The notes beneath the pieces were generated by a model, which saw only the letters and a program-made list of their open reading frames with translations, searched no databases and was not told the DNA's origin. Below, piece by piece: positions 1 through 12,200 of a DNA stretch of 64,000 nucleotides; the first letter of the stretch is position 1, and each line of letters starts with the position of its first letter. The position numbers and the translations under genes were made by a program. Source of the DNA: Bugula neritina (lineage: Eukaryota > Bryozoa > Gymnolaemata > Cheilostomatida > Bugulidae); NCBI GenBank assembly GCA_964035545.1, contig CAXIUT010000126.1:244501-308500 (forward strand). The letters run 5' to 3'.

Positions 1-380
1 TACAGTGTATTTGAGCATGTTGTAGTATTTTGCAGTGTATTTCAGTGTGTTGCAGTGTATTTCAGTATTTTGCAGTATTTTTCAATGTGTTACAGTGTAT
101 TTCGGTATATTACCGTATATTTAAGTATGTCGCAGTATACTTCAGTATGTTGCCGTATGTTTCAGTGTGTTGCAGTATATTTCATTTAGTTGCAGTGTAT
201 TTCAATTTGTTCCAGTGTATGTCAGTATAATGCAGTATGTTGCAGTGTGTTTCAGTATGTTACAGTGTATTTCAGTATGTTGCAGTATCTTGCAGTACAT
301 TTCAGTATGTTTTAGTATGTAGCAGTGTATTTCAGTATGTTGCAGTATATTTCAGTATGTTGCAGTATATTTCAGTGTGT

Positions 381-440
381 TACTGTTTTTTCCAGTATGT
401 TACAACACATTTCCGTATATTAAACTATATTTCAGCGAGT
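381..440 (+). repeat. Divergent 60-bp signature segment, first of 25 plus-strand copies
   Basis: Six monomers that depart clearly from consensus: TACTGTTTTT TCCAGTATGT, then TACAACACAT TTCCGTATAT, then TAAACTATAT TTCAGCGAGT. Plus-strand copies start at 381, 2801, 4011, 7291, 9601, 12021, 13231, 16511, 17581, 19553, 24113, 26163, 28723, 30773, 31873, 34393, 36443, 39024, 41074, 42264, 44982, 47032, 48222, 50803 and 52853. Successive spacings are 2420, 1210, 3280, 2310, 2420, 1210, 3280, 1070, 1972, 4560, 2050, 2560, 2050, 1100, 2520, 2050, 2581, 2050, 1190, 2718, 2050, 1190, 2581 and 2050. The recurring spacings define the higher-order repeat units. The copies at 4011 and 13231 read TACACTATAT where the others read TAAACTATAT. 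The function, if any, is unknown; I use it as a positional marker. Confidence 0.93.
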
Positions 441-1640
441 TACAGTATATTTCAATGTGTTGCAGTGTATTGCAATATGTTACAGCGTATTTCGGTATGT
501 TGCAGTGTGTTGCAGTGTAATTCAGTATATTACATTGTATTTCAGTGTGTTGCAGTTCATTTCAATATGTAGCAGGGTATTTCAGTATAGTGCAGTGTAT
601 TTCAGTATGCTACAGCATATTTCAGTATGTTGCAGTATATTGCAATGTGTCGCAGTATATTTCAGTATGTTGCAGTACGTTGCAGTATGTTTCAATATGT
701 TACGGTGTATTTCAGCATGTTGCAGTATATTTCAGTGAGTTGCAGTGTATTTCAGTGTGCTACAGCATATTTCAGTATGTTACAGTATATTGCAATGTGT
801 CGCAGTATATTTCAGTATGTTGCAGTATTTTTCAATGTGTTACAGTATATTTCATTAGTTCACCATCTACTTCGGTGTGTTGCAGTATATTTCAATGTGT
901 TGCAGTGTATTTCAATATGTTACAGTGTATTTCAGCATGTTGTAGTTTTTTGCAGAATATTTCAGTGTGTTGCAGTGTACTTTAGTATTTTGCAGTATTT
1001 TTCAATGTGTTACAGTATATTTCGGTATATTACCGTATATTTAGGTATGTTTCAGTATATTTCAATCTGTTGCAGTGTATTTCAATATGTTGTAGTATGT
1101 TGCAGTGTATTTCAGTATGTTACAGTGTATTTCAGTATGTTGCAGTATATTTCAGTATGTTACAGTGTATTTCAGTATGTTGCAGTATATTTCAGTGTGT
1201 TACAGTGTATTTCAGTATGTTGTAGTATATTTCAGTGTGTTACAGTATATTTCAGTATGTTGCAGTATTTTTCAATGTGTTGCAGTGTATTTCAATATGT
1301 TACAGCGTATTTCAGTATGTTGCAGTGTATTTCAGTATGTAGCAGGGTATTTCAGTATGTTGCAGTGCATTTCAGTATGCTACAGCATATTTCGGTATGT
1401 TGCAGTATATTGCAATGTGTCGCAGTATATTTCAGTATGTTGCTGTATATTTCAATGTGTTACAGTATATTTCAGTAGTTTATCATACATTTCGGTACGT
1501 TGCAGTATATTTCAATGTGTTGCAGTGTATTTCAATATGTTACAGTGTATTTCAGTATGTTGTAGTATTTTGCCGCGTATTTCAGTATGTTGCAGTATCT
1601 TGCAGTGTATTTCAGTATGTTGCAGTATTTTTCAATGTGT

Positions 1641-2200
1641 TACCGTATATTTCAGTATATTACCATATATTTAGGTATGTTGCAGTATATTTCAATGTGT
1701 TGCAGTGTATTTCAATATGTTCTAGTAATTTGTGGTGTATTTCAGTATGTTACAGTGTATTTCAGTATGTTGCAGTATGTTTCAATATGTTACAGTGTAT
1801 TTCAGTATTTTGCAGTATATTTCAGTGAGTTGCAGTGTATTTCAGTGTGCTACAGCATATTTCAGTATGTTGCAAAATATTGCAATGTGTCGCAGTATGT
1901 TGCAGTATTTTTCAATGTGTTACCGTATATTTCAGTATATTACCATATATTTAGGTATGTTGCAGTATATTTCAATGTGTTGCAGTGTATTTCAATATGT
2001 TCTAGTTATTTGTGGTGTATTTCAGTATGTTACAGTGTATTTCAGCATGTTGCAGTATGTTTCAATATGTTACAGTGTATTTCAGTATTTTGCAGTATAT
2101 TTCAGTGAGTTGCAGTGTATTTCAGTGTGCTACAGCATATTTCAGTATGTTGCAGTATATTGCAATGTGTCGCAGTATGTTGCAGTATTTTTCAATGTGT
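1641..2200 (+). repeat. 280-bp tandem duplication (two copies)
   Basis: 1641-1920 and 1921-2200 are adjacent copies that start with the TACCGTATAT monomer. They differ at few sites: TCTAGTAATT against TCTAGTTATT, TTCAGTATGT against TTCAGCATGT, and TGCAAAATAT against TGCAGTATAT. The whole pair recurs at 10861-11420 inside the 9,220-bp duplicate. In the related block at 6911-9220 only one copy is present. Confidence 0.85.
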
Positions 2201-4380
2201 TACAGTATATTTCAGTAGTTTACCATATATTTCGGTATGTTGCAGTATATTTCAATGTGTTGCAGTGTATATCAATATGTTACAGTGTATTTGAGCATGT
2301 TGTAGTATTTTGCAGTGTATTTCAGTATGTTACAGTGTATTTCAGTATGTTGCAGTATGTTTCAATATGTTACAGTGTATTTCAGTATTTTGCAGTATAT
2401 TTCAGTGAGTTGCAGTGTATTTCAGTGTGCTACAGCATATTTCAGTATGTTACAGTATATTGCAATGTGTCGCAGTGTATTTCAGTATGTTGCAGTATTT
2501 TTCAATGTGTTACAGTGTATTTCGGTATATTACCGTATATTTAGGTATGTCGCAGTATATTTCAGTATGTTGCCGTATGTTTCAGTGTGTTGCAGTGTAT
2601 TTCATTTAGTTGCAGTGTATTTCAATTTGTTCCAGTGTATGTCAGTATAATGCAGTATGTTGCAGTGTGTTTCAGTATGTTACAGTGTATTTCAGTATGT
2701 TGCAGTATCTTGCAGTACATTTCAGTATGTTTTAGTATGTAGCAGTGTATTTCAGTATGTTGCAGTATATTTCAGTATGTTGCAGTATATTTCAGTGTGT
2801 TACTGTTTTTTCCAGTATGTTACAACACATTTCCGTATATTAAACTATATTTCAGCGAGTTACAGTATATTTCAATGTGTTGCAGTGTATATCAATATGT
2901 TACAGTGTATTTGAGCATGTTGTAGTATTTTGCAGTGTATTTCAGTTTGTTACAGTGTATTTCAGTAGGTTGCAGTATGTTGCAGTATGTTTCAATATGT
3001 TACAGTGTATTTCAGCATGTTGCAGTATATTTCAGTGAGTTGCAGTGTATTTCAGTGTGCTACAGCATATTTCAGTATGTTACAGTATATTGCAATGTGT
3101 CGCAGTGTATATCAATATGTTACAGTGTATTTGAGCATGTTGTAGTATTTTGCAGTGTATTTCAGTATGTTGCAGTATCTTGCAGTGTATTTCAGTATGT
3201 TGCAGTATTTTTCAATGTGTTACCGTCTATTTCAGTATATTACCATATATTTAGGTATGTTGCAGTATATTTCAATGTGTTGCAGTGTATTTCAATATGT
3301 TCTAGTAATTTGCAGTGTGTTTCAGTATGTTACAGTGTATTGCAGTATGTTGCAGTATGTTTCAATATGTTACAGTGTATTTCAGCATGTTGCAGTATAT
3401 TTCAGTGAGTTGCAGTGTATTTCAGTGTGCTACAGCATATTTCAGTATGTTACAGTATATTGCAATGTGTCGCAGTGTATTTCAGTATGTTGCAGTATTT
3501 TTCAATGTGTTACAGTGTATTTCGGTATATTACCGTATATTTAGGTATGTCGCAGTATATTTCAGTATGTTGCCGTATGTTTCAGTGTGTTGCAGTATAT
3601 TTCATTTTGTTGCAGTGTATTTCAATTTGTTCCAGTGTATGTCAGTTTAATGCAGTATGTTGCAGTGTGTTTCAGTATGTTACAGTGTATTTCAGTATGT
3701 TGCAGTATCTTGCAGTACATTTCAGTATGTTTTAGTATGTAGCAGTGTATTTCAGTATGTTGCAGTATATTTCAGTATGTTGCAGTATATTGCAATGTGT
3801 CGCAGTATATTTCAGTATGTTGCTGTATATTTCAATGTGTTGCAGTATATTTCAGTATGTAGCAGTGTATTTCAGTATGTTGCAGTGTGTTGCAGTGTAA
3901 TTCAGTATATTACATTGTATTTCAGTGTGTTGCAGTTCATTTCAGTATGTAGCAGGGTATTTCAGTATAGTGCAGTATATTTCAGTATGCTGCAGTATAT
4001 TTCAGTGTGTTACTGTTTTTTCCAGTATGTTACAACACATTTCCGTATATTACACTATATTTCAGCGAGTTACAGTATATTTCAATGTGTTGCAGTGTAT
4101 TGCAATATGTTACAGCGTATTTCGGTATGTTGCAGTGTGTTGCAGTGTAATTCAGTATATTACATTGTATTTCAGTGTGTAGCAGTTCATTTCAATATGT
4201 AGCAGGGTATTTCAGTATAGTGCAGTGTATTTCAGTATGCTACAGCATATTTCAGTTTGTTGCAGTATATTGCAATGTGTCGCAGTATATTTCAGTATGT
4301 TGCTGTATATTTCAATGTGTTGCAGTATATTTCAGTATGTAGCAGTGTATTTCAGTATGTTGCAGTATATTTCAGTGAGT

Positions 4381-5340
4381 TGCAGTAAATTCCAGTGTGC
4401 TACAACATATTTCAGTGTGTTACAGTATATTGCAATGTGTCTCAGTATATTTCAGTATGTTGCAGTATTGTTCAATGTGTTACAGTATATTTCAGTAGTT
4501 TACCATACATTTCAGGACGTCGCAGTATATTTCAATGTGTTGCAGTGTATTTCAATATGTTACAGTGTATTTCAGTATGTTGTAGTATTATGCGGCGTAT
4601 TTCAGTATGTGGCAGTATCTTGCAGTATATTTCAGCATGTTGCAGTTATTTTCAATGTGTTACAGTATGTTTCAGTATATTACCGTATATTTAGGTATGT
4701 TGCAGTATATTTCAATGTGTTGCAGTGTATTTCAATATGTTCTAGTGTTTTGCAGTGTATTTCAGTTTGTTACAGTGTATTTCAGTATGTTGCAGTATGT
4801 TGCAGTATGTTTCAATATGTTACAGTGTATTTCAGCATGTTGCAGTATATTTCAGTGAGTTGCAGTAAATTCCAGTGTGCTACAACATATTTCAGTGTGT
4901 TACAGTATATTGCAATGTGTCGCAGTATATTTCAGTATGTTGCAGTATTGTTCAATGTGTTACAGTATATTTCAGTAGTTTACCATACATTTCAGGACGT
5001 CGCAGTATATTTCAATGTGTTGCAGTGTATTTCAATATGTTACAGTGTATTTCAGTATGTTGTAGTATTATGCGGCGTATTTCAGTATGTTGCAGTATCT
5101 TGCAGTATATTTCAGCATGTTGCAGTTATTTTCAATGTGTTACAGTATGTTTCAGTATATTACCGTATATTTAGGTATGTTGCAGTATATTTCAATGTGT
5201 TGCAGTGTATTTCAATATGTTCTAGTGTTTTGCAGTGTATTTCAGTTTGTTACAGTGTATTTCAGTATGTTGCAGTATGTTGCAGTATGTTTCAATATGT
5301 TACAGTGTATTTCAGCATGTTGCAGTATATTTCAGTGAGT
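4381..5340 (+). repeat. 480-bp tandem duplication (two copies)
   Basis: 4381-4860 and 4861-5340 are head-to-tail copies. Line-by-line comparison shows two substitutions: T4442 against G4922, and G4611 against T5091. Both copies start with the unusual TGCAGTAAAT TCCAGTGTGC monomers. The length is 48 monomers exactly, so the 10-bp register is kept. Confidence 0.92.
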
Positions 5341-6910
5341 TGCAGTGTATTTCAGTGTGCTACAGCATATTTCAGTATGTTACAGTATATTGCAATGTGT
5401 CGCAGTATATTTCAGTAGGTTGCAGTATTTTTCAATGTGTTACAGTATATTTCATTAGTTTACCATATATTTCGGTGTGTTGCAGTATATTTCAATGTGT
5501 TGCAGTGTATTTCAATATGTTACAGTGTATGTCAGCATGTTGTAGTTTTTTGCAGAATATTTCAGTGTGTTGCAGTGTACTTCAGTATTTTGCAGTATTT
5601 TTCAATGTGTTACAGTATATTTCGGTATATTACCGTATATTTAGGTATGTTTCAGTATATTTCAATCTGTTGCAGTGTATTTCAATATGTTGTAGTATGT
5701 TGCAGTGTATTTCAGTATGTTACAGTGTATTTCAGTATGTTGCAGTATATTTCAGTATGTTACAGTGTATTTCAGTATGTTGCAGTATATTTCAGTGTGT
5801 TACAGTGTATTTCAGTATGTTGTAGTATATTTCAGTGTGTCACAGTATATTTCAGTATGTTGCAGTATTTTTCAATGTGTTGCAGTGTGTTTCAATATGT
5901 TACAGCGTATTTCAGTATGTTGCAGTGTATTTCAGTATGTAGCAGGGTATTTCAGTATGTTGCAGTGCATTTCAGTATGCTACAGCATATTTCAGTATGT
6001 TGCAGTATATTGCAATGTGTCGCAGTATATTTCAGTATGTTGCTGTATATTTCAATGTGTTACAGTATATTTCAGTAGTTTACCATACATTTCGGTACGT
6101 TGCAGTATATTTCAATGTGTTGCAGTGTATTTCAATATGTTACAGTGTATTTCAGTATGTTGTAGTATTTTGCCTCGTATTTCAGTAATTTGCAGTATCT
6201 TGCAGTGTATTTCAGTATGTTGCAGTATTTTTCAATGTGTTACCGTATATTTCAGTATATTACCATATATTTAGGTATGTTGCAGTATATTTCAATGTGT
6301 TGCAGTGTATTTCAATATGTTCTAGTAATTTGTGGTGTATTTCAGTATGTTACAGTGTACTTCAGTATGTTGCAGTATGTTTCAATGTGTTACAGTGTAT
6401 TTCAGTATTTTGCAGTATATTTCAGTGAGTTGCAGTGTATTTCAGTGTGCTACAGCATATTTCAGTATGTTGCAGTATATTGCAATGTGTCGCAGTATGT
6501 TGCAGTATTTTTCAATGTGTTACAGTATATTTCAGTAGTTTACCATATATTTCGGTATGTTGCAGTATATTTCAATGTGTTGCAGTGTATATCAATATGT
6601 TACAGTGTATTTGAGCATGTTGTAGTATTTTGCAGTGTATTTCAGTATGTTACAGTGTATTTCAGTATGTTGCAGTATGTTTCAATATGTTACAGTGTAT
6701 TTCAGTATTTTGCAGTATATTTCAGTGAGTTGCAGTGTATTTCAGTGTGCTACAGCATATTTCAGTATGTTACAGTATATTGCAATGTGTCGCAGTGTAT
6801 TTCAGTACGTTGCAGTATTTTTCAAGGTGTTACAGTATATTTCAGTAGTTTACCATATATTTCGGTATGTTGCAGTATATTTCAATGTGTTGCAGTGTAT
6901 ATCAATATGT

Positions 6911-9220
6911 TACAGTGTATTTGAGCATGTTGTAGTATTTTGCAGTGTATTTCAGTGTGTTGCAGTGTATTTCAGTATTTTGCAGTATTTTTCAATGTGT
7001 TACAGTGTATTTCGGTATATTACCGTATATTTAAGTATGTCGCAGTATACTTCAGTATGTTGCCGTATGTTTCAGTGTGTTGCAGTATATTTCATTTAGT
7101 TGCAGTGTATTTCAATTTGTTCCAGTGTATGTCAGTATAATGCAGTATGTTGCAGTGTGTTTCAGTATGTTACAGTGTATTTCAGTATGTTGCAGTATCT
7201 TGCAGTACATTTCAGTATGTTTTAGTATGTAGCAGTGTATTTCAGTATGTTGCAGTATATTTCAGTATGTTGCAGTATATTTCAGTGTGTTACTGTTTTT
7301 TCCAGTATGTTACAACACATTTCCGTATATTAAACTATATTTCAGCGAGTTACAGTATATTTCAATGTGTTGCAGTGTATTGCAATATGTTACAGCGTAT
7401 TTCGGTATGTTGCAGTGTGTTGCAGTGTAATTCAGTATATTACATTGTATTTCAGTGTGTTGCAGTTCATTTCAATATGTAGCAGGGTATTTCAGTATAG
7501 TGCAGTGTATTTCAGTATGCTACAGCATATTTCAGTATGTTGCAGTATATTGCAATGTGTCGCAGTATATTTCAGTATGTTGCAGTACGTTGCAGTATGT
7601 TTCAATATGTTACGGTGTATTTCAGCATGTTGCAGTATATTTCAGTGAGTTGCAGTGTATTTCAGTGTGCTACAGCATATTTCAGTATGTTACAGTATAT
7701 TGCAATGTGTCGCAGTATATTTCAGTATGTTGCAGTATTTTTCAATGTGTTACAGTATATTTCATTAGTTTACCATATACGTCGGTGTGTTGCAGTATAT
7801 TTCAATGTGTTGCAGTGTATTTCAATATGTTACAGTGTATTTCAGCATGTTGTAGTTTTTTGCAGAATATTTCAGTGTGTTGCAGTGTACTTTAGTATTT
7901 TGCAGTATTTTTCATTGTGTTACAGTATATTTCGGTATATTACCGTATATTTAGGTATGTTTCAGTATATTTCAATCTGTTGCAGTGTATTTCAATATGT
8001 TGTAGTATGTTGCAGTGTATTTCAGTATGTTACAGTGTATTTCAGTATGTTGCAGTATATTTCAGTATGTTACAGTGTATTTCAGTATGTTGCAGTATAT
8101 TTCAGTGTGTTACAGTGTATTTCAGTATGTTGTAGTATATTTCAGTGTGTTACAGTATATTTCAGTATGTTGCAGTATTTTTCAATGTGTTGCAGTGTAT
8201 TTCAATATGTTACAGCGTATTTCAGTATGTTGCAGTGTATTTCAGTATGTAGCAGGGTATTTCAGTATGTTGCAGTGCATTTCAGTATGCTACAGCATAT
8301 TTCTGTATGTTGCAGTATATTGCAATGTGTCGCAGTATATTTCAGTATGTTGCTGTATATTTCAATGTGTTACAGTATATTTCAGTAGTTTACCATACAT
8401 TTCGGTACGTTGCAGTATATTTCAATGTGTTGCAGTGTATTTCAATATGTTACAGTGTATTTCAGTATGTTGTAGTATTTTGCCGCGTATTTCAGTATGT
8501 TGCAGTATCTTGCAGTGTATTTCAGTATGTTGCAGTATTTTTCAATGTGTTACCGTATATTTCAGTATATTACCATATATTTAGGTATGTTGCAGTATAT
8601 TTCAATGTGTTGCAGTGTATTTCAATATGTTCTAGTAATTTGTGGTGTATTTCAGTATGTTACAGTGTATTTCAGTATGTTGCAGTATGTTTCAATATGT
8701 TACAGTGTATTTCAGTATTTTGCAGTATATTTCAGTGAGTTGCAGTGTATTTCAGTGTGCTACAGCATATTTCAGTATGTTGCAAAATATTGCAATGTGT
8801 CGCAGTATGTTGCAGTATTTTTCAATGTGTTACAGTATATTTCAGTAGTTTACCATATATTTCGGTATGTTGCAGTATATTTCAATGTGTTGCAGTGTAT
8901 ATCAATATGTTACAGTGTATTTGAGCATGTTGTAGTATTTTGCAGTGTATTTCAGAATGTTACAGTGTATTTCAGTATGTTGCAGTATGTTTCAATATGT
9001 TACAGTGTATTTCAGTATTTTGCAGTATATTCTAGTGAGTTGCAGTGTATTTCAGTGTGCTACAGCATATTTCAGTATGTTACAGTATATTGCAATGTGT
9101 CGCAGTGTATTTCAGTATGTTGCAGAATTTTTCAAGGTGTTACAGTATATTTCAGTAGTTTACCATATATTTCGGTATGTTGCAGTATATTTCAATGTGT
9201 TGCAGTGTATATCAATATGT
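6911..9220 (+). repeat. 2,310-bp repeat related to 1-2500 and 9221-11720
   Basis: 6911 onward aligns with 1 onward (offset 6910) and with 9221 onward (offset 2310) to about 8,830. There it lacks the 280-bp tandem duplication found in the other two copies, and it realigns after it (8851 matches 2221) to about 9,130. It differs from them at several bases, for example in the segment near 7771-7790, which in the other copies reads as a CACCATCTAC monomer (851-860 and 10081-10090). It is therefore an older relative of the near-identical pair. Confidence 0.85.
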
Positions 9221-12200
9221 TACAGTGTATTTGAGCATGTTGTAGTATTTTGCAGTGTATTTCAGTGTGTTGCAGTGTATTTCAGTATTTTGCAGTATTT
9301 TTCAATGTGTTACAGTGTATTTCGGTATATTACCGTATATTTAAGTATGTCGCAGTATACTTCAGTATGTTGCCGTATGTTTCAGTGTGTTGCAGTATAT
9401 TTCATTTAGTTGCAGTGTATTTCAATTTGTTCCAGTGTATGTCAGTATAATGCAGTATGTTGCAGTGTGTTTCAGTATGTTACAGTGTATTTCAGTATGT
9501 TGCAGTATCTTGCAGTACATTTCAGTATGTTTTAGTATGTAGCAGTGTATTTCAGTATGTTGCAGTATATTTCAGTATGTTGCAGTATATTTCAGTGTGT
9601 TACTGTTTTTTCCAGTATGTTACAACACATTTCCGTATATTAAACTATATTTCAGCGAGTTACAGTATATTTCAATGTGTTGCAGTGTATTGCAATATGT
9701 TACAGCGTATTTCGGTATGTTGCAGTGTGTTGCAGTGTAATTCAGTATATTACATTGTATTTCAGTGTGTTGCAGTTCATTTCAATATGTAGCAGGGTAT
9801 TTCAGTATAGTGCAGTGTATTTCAGTATGCTACAGCATATTTCAGTATGTTGCAGTATATTGCAATGTGTCGCAGTATATTTCAGTATGTTGCAGTACGT
9901 TGCAGTATGTTTCAATATGTTACGGTGTATTTCAGCATGTTGCAGTATATTTCAGTGAGTTGCAGTGTATTTCAGTGTGCTACAGCATATTTCAGTATGT
10001 TACAGTATATTGCAATGTGTCGCAGTATATTTCAGTATGTTGCAGTATTTTTCAATGTGTTACAGTATATTTCATTAGTTCACCATCTACTTCGGTGTGT
10101 TGCAGTATATTTCAATGTGTTGCAGTGTATTTCAATATGTTACAGTGTATTTCAGCATGTTGTAGTTTTTTGCAGAATATTTCAGTGTGTTGCAGTGTAC
10201 TTTAGTATTTTGCAGTATTTTTCAATGTGTTACAGTATATTTCGGTATATTACCGTATATTTAGGTATGTTTCAGTATATTTCAATCTGTTGCAGTGTAT
10301 TTCAATATGTTGTAGTATGTTGCAGTGTATTTCAGTATGTTACAGTGTATTTCAGTATGTTGCAGTATATTTCAGTATGTTACAGTGTATTTCAGTATGT
10401 TGCAGTATATTTCAGTGTGTTACAGTGTATTTCAGTATGTTGTAGTATATTTCAGTGTGTTACAGTATATTTCAGTATGTTGCAGTATTTTTCAATGTGT
10501 TGCAGTGTATTTCAATATGTTACAGCGTATTTCAGTATGTTGCAGTGTATTTCAGTATGTAGCAGGGTATTTCAGTATGTTGCAGTGCATTTCAGTATGC
10601 TACAGCATATTTCGGTATGTTGCAGTATATTGCAATGTGTCGCAGTATATTTCAGTATGTTGCTGTATATTTCAATGTGTTACAGTATATTTCAGTAGTT
10701 TATCATACATTTCGGTACGTTGCAGTATATTTCAATGTGTTGCAGTGTATTTCAATATGTTACAGTGTATTTCAGTATGTTGTAGTATTTTGCCGCGTAT
10801 TTCAGTATGTTGCAGTATCTTGCAGTGTATTTCAGTATGTTGCAGTATTTTTCAATGTGTTACCGTATATTTCAGTATATTACCATATATTTAGGTATGT
10901 TGCAGTATATTTCAATGTGTTGCAGTGTATTTCAATATGTTCTAGTAATTTGTGGTGTATTTCAGTATGTTACAGTGTATTTCAGTATGTTGCAGTATGT
11001 TTCAATATGTTACAGTGTATTTCAGTATTTTGCAGTATATTTCAGTGAGTTGCAGTGTATTTCAGTGTGCTACAGCATATTTCAGTATGTTGCAAAATAT
11101 TGCAATGTGTCGCAGTATGTTGCAGTATTTTTCAATGTGTTACCGTATATTTCAGTATATTACCATATATTTAGGTATGTTGCAGTATATTTCAATGTGT
11201 TGCAGTGTATTTCAATATGTTCTAGTTATTTGTGGTGTATTTCAGTATGTTACAGTGTATTTCAGCATGTTGCAGTATGTTTCAATATGTTACAGTGTAT
11301 TTCAGTATTTTGCAGTATATTTCAGTGAGTTGCAGTGTATTTCAGTGTGCTACAGCATATTTCAGTATGTTGCAGTATATTGCAATGTGTCGCAGTATGT
11401 TGCAGTATTTTTCAATGTGTTACAGTATATTTCAGTAGTTTACCATATATTTCGGTATGTTGCAGTATATTTCAATGTGTTGCAGTGTATATCAATATGT
11501 TACAGTGTATTTGAGCATGTTGTAGTATTTTGCAGTGTATTTCAGTATGTTACAGTGTATTTCAGTATGTTGCAGTATGTTTCAATATGTTACAGTGTAT
11601 TTCAGTATTTTGCAGTATATTTCAGTGAGTTGCAGTGTATTTCAGTGTGCTACAGCATATTTCAGTATGTTACAGTATATTGCAATGTGTCGCAGTGTAT
11701 TTCAGTATGTTGCAGTATTTTTCAATGTGTTACAGTGTATTTCGGTATATTACCGTATATTTAGGTATGTCGCAGTATATTTCAGTATGTTGCCGTATGT
11801 TTCAGTGTGTTGCAGTGTATTTCATTTAGTTGCAGTGTATTTCAATTTGTTCCAGTGTATGTCAGTATAATGCAGTATGTTGCAGTGTGTTTCAGTATGT
11901 TACAGTGTATTTCAGTATGTTGCAGTATCTTGCAGTACATTTCAGTATGTTTTAGTATGTAGCAGTGTATTTCAGTATGTTGCAGTATATTTCAGTATGT
12001 TGCAGTATATTTCAGTGTGTTACTGTTTTTTCCAGTATGTTACAACACATTTCCGTATATTAAACTATATTTCAGCGAGTTACAGTATATTTCAATGTGT
12101 TGCAGTGTATATCAATATGTTACAGTGTATTTGAGCATGTTGTAGTATTTTGCAGTGTATTTCAGTTTGTTACAGTGTATTTCAGTAGGTTGCAGTATGT

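Larger units (their letters stand above)
1..9220 (+). repeat. 9,220-bp higher-order repeat, copy 1
   Basis: Position n matches position n+9220 from 1 to about 7,030 with almost no change; the one substitution I found there is G at 6387 against A at 15607. Between about 7,030 and 7,560 a few differences appear (for example A7034 against G16254), and beyond about 7,560 the two copies follow different paths. The unit contains signature segments at 381, 2801, 4011 and 7291. It includes a block, 6911-8830, that is itself a diverged copy of 1-1920, so the larger unit arose on top of an older 2.3-kb duplication. Confidence 0.9.

Noticed and set aside
381-395. Rho-independent terminator or poly(T) signal in TACTGTTTTTTCCAG.
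   Set aside because: There is no GC-rich stem before the six-T run, and the context is eukaryotic satellite.
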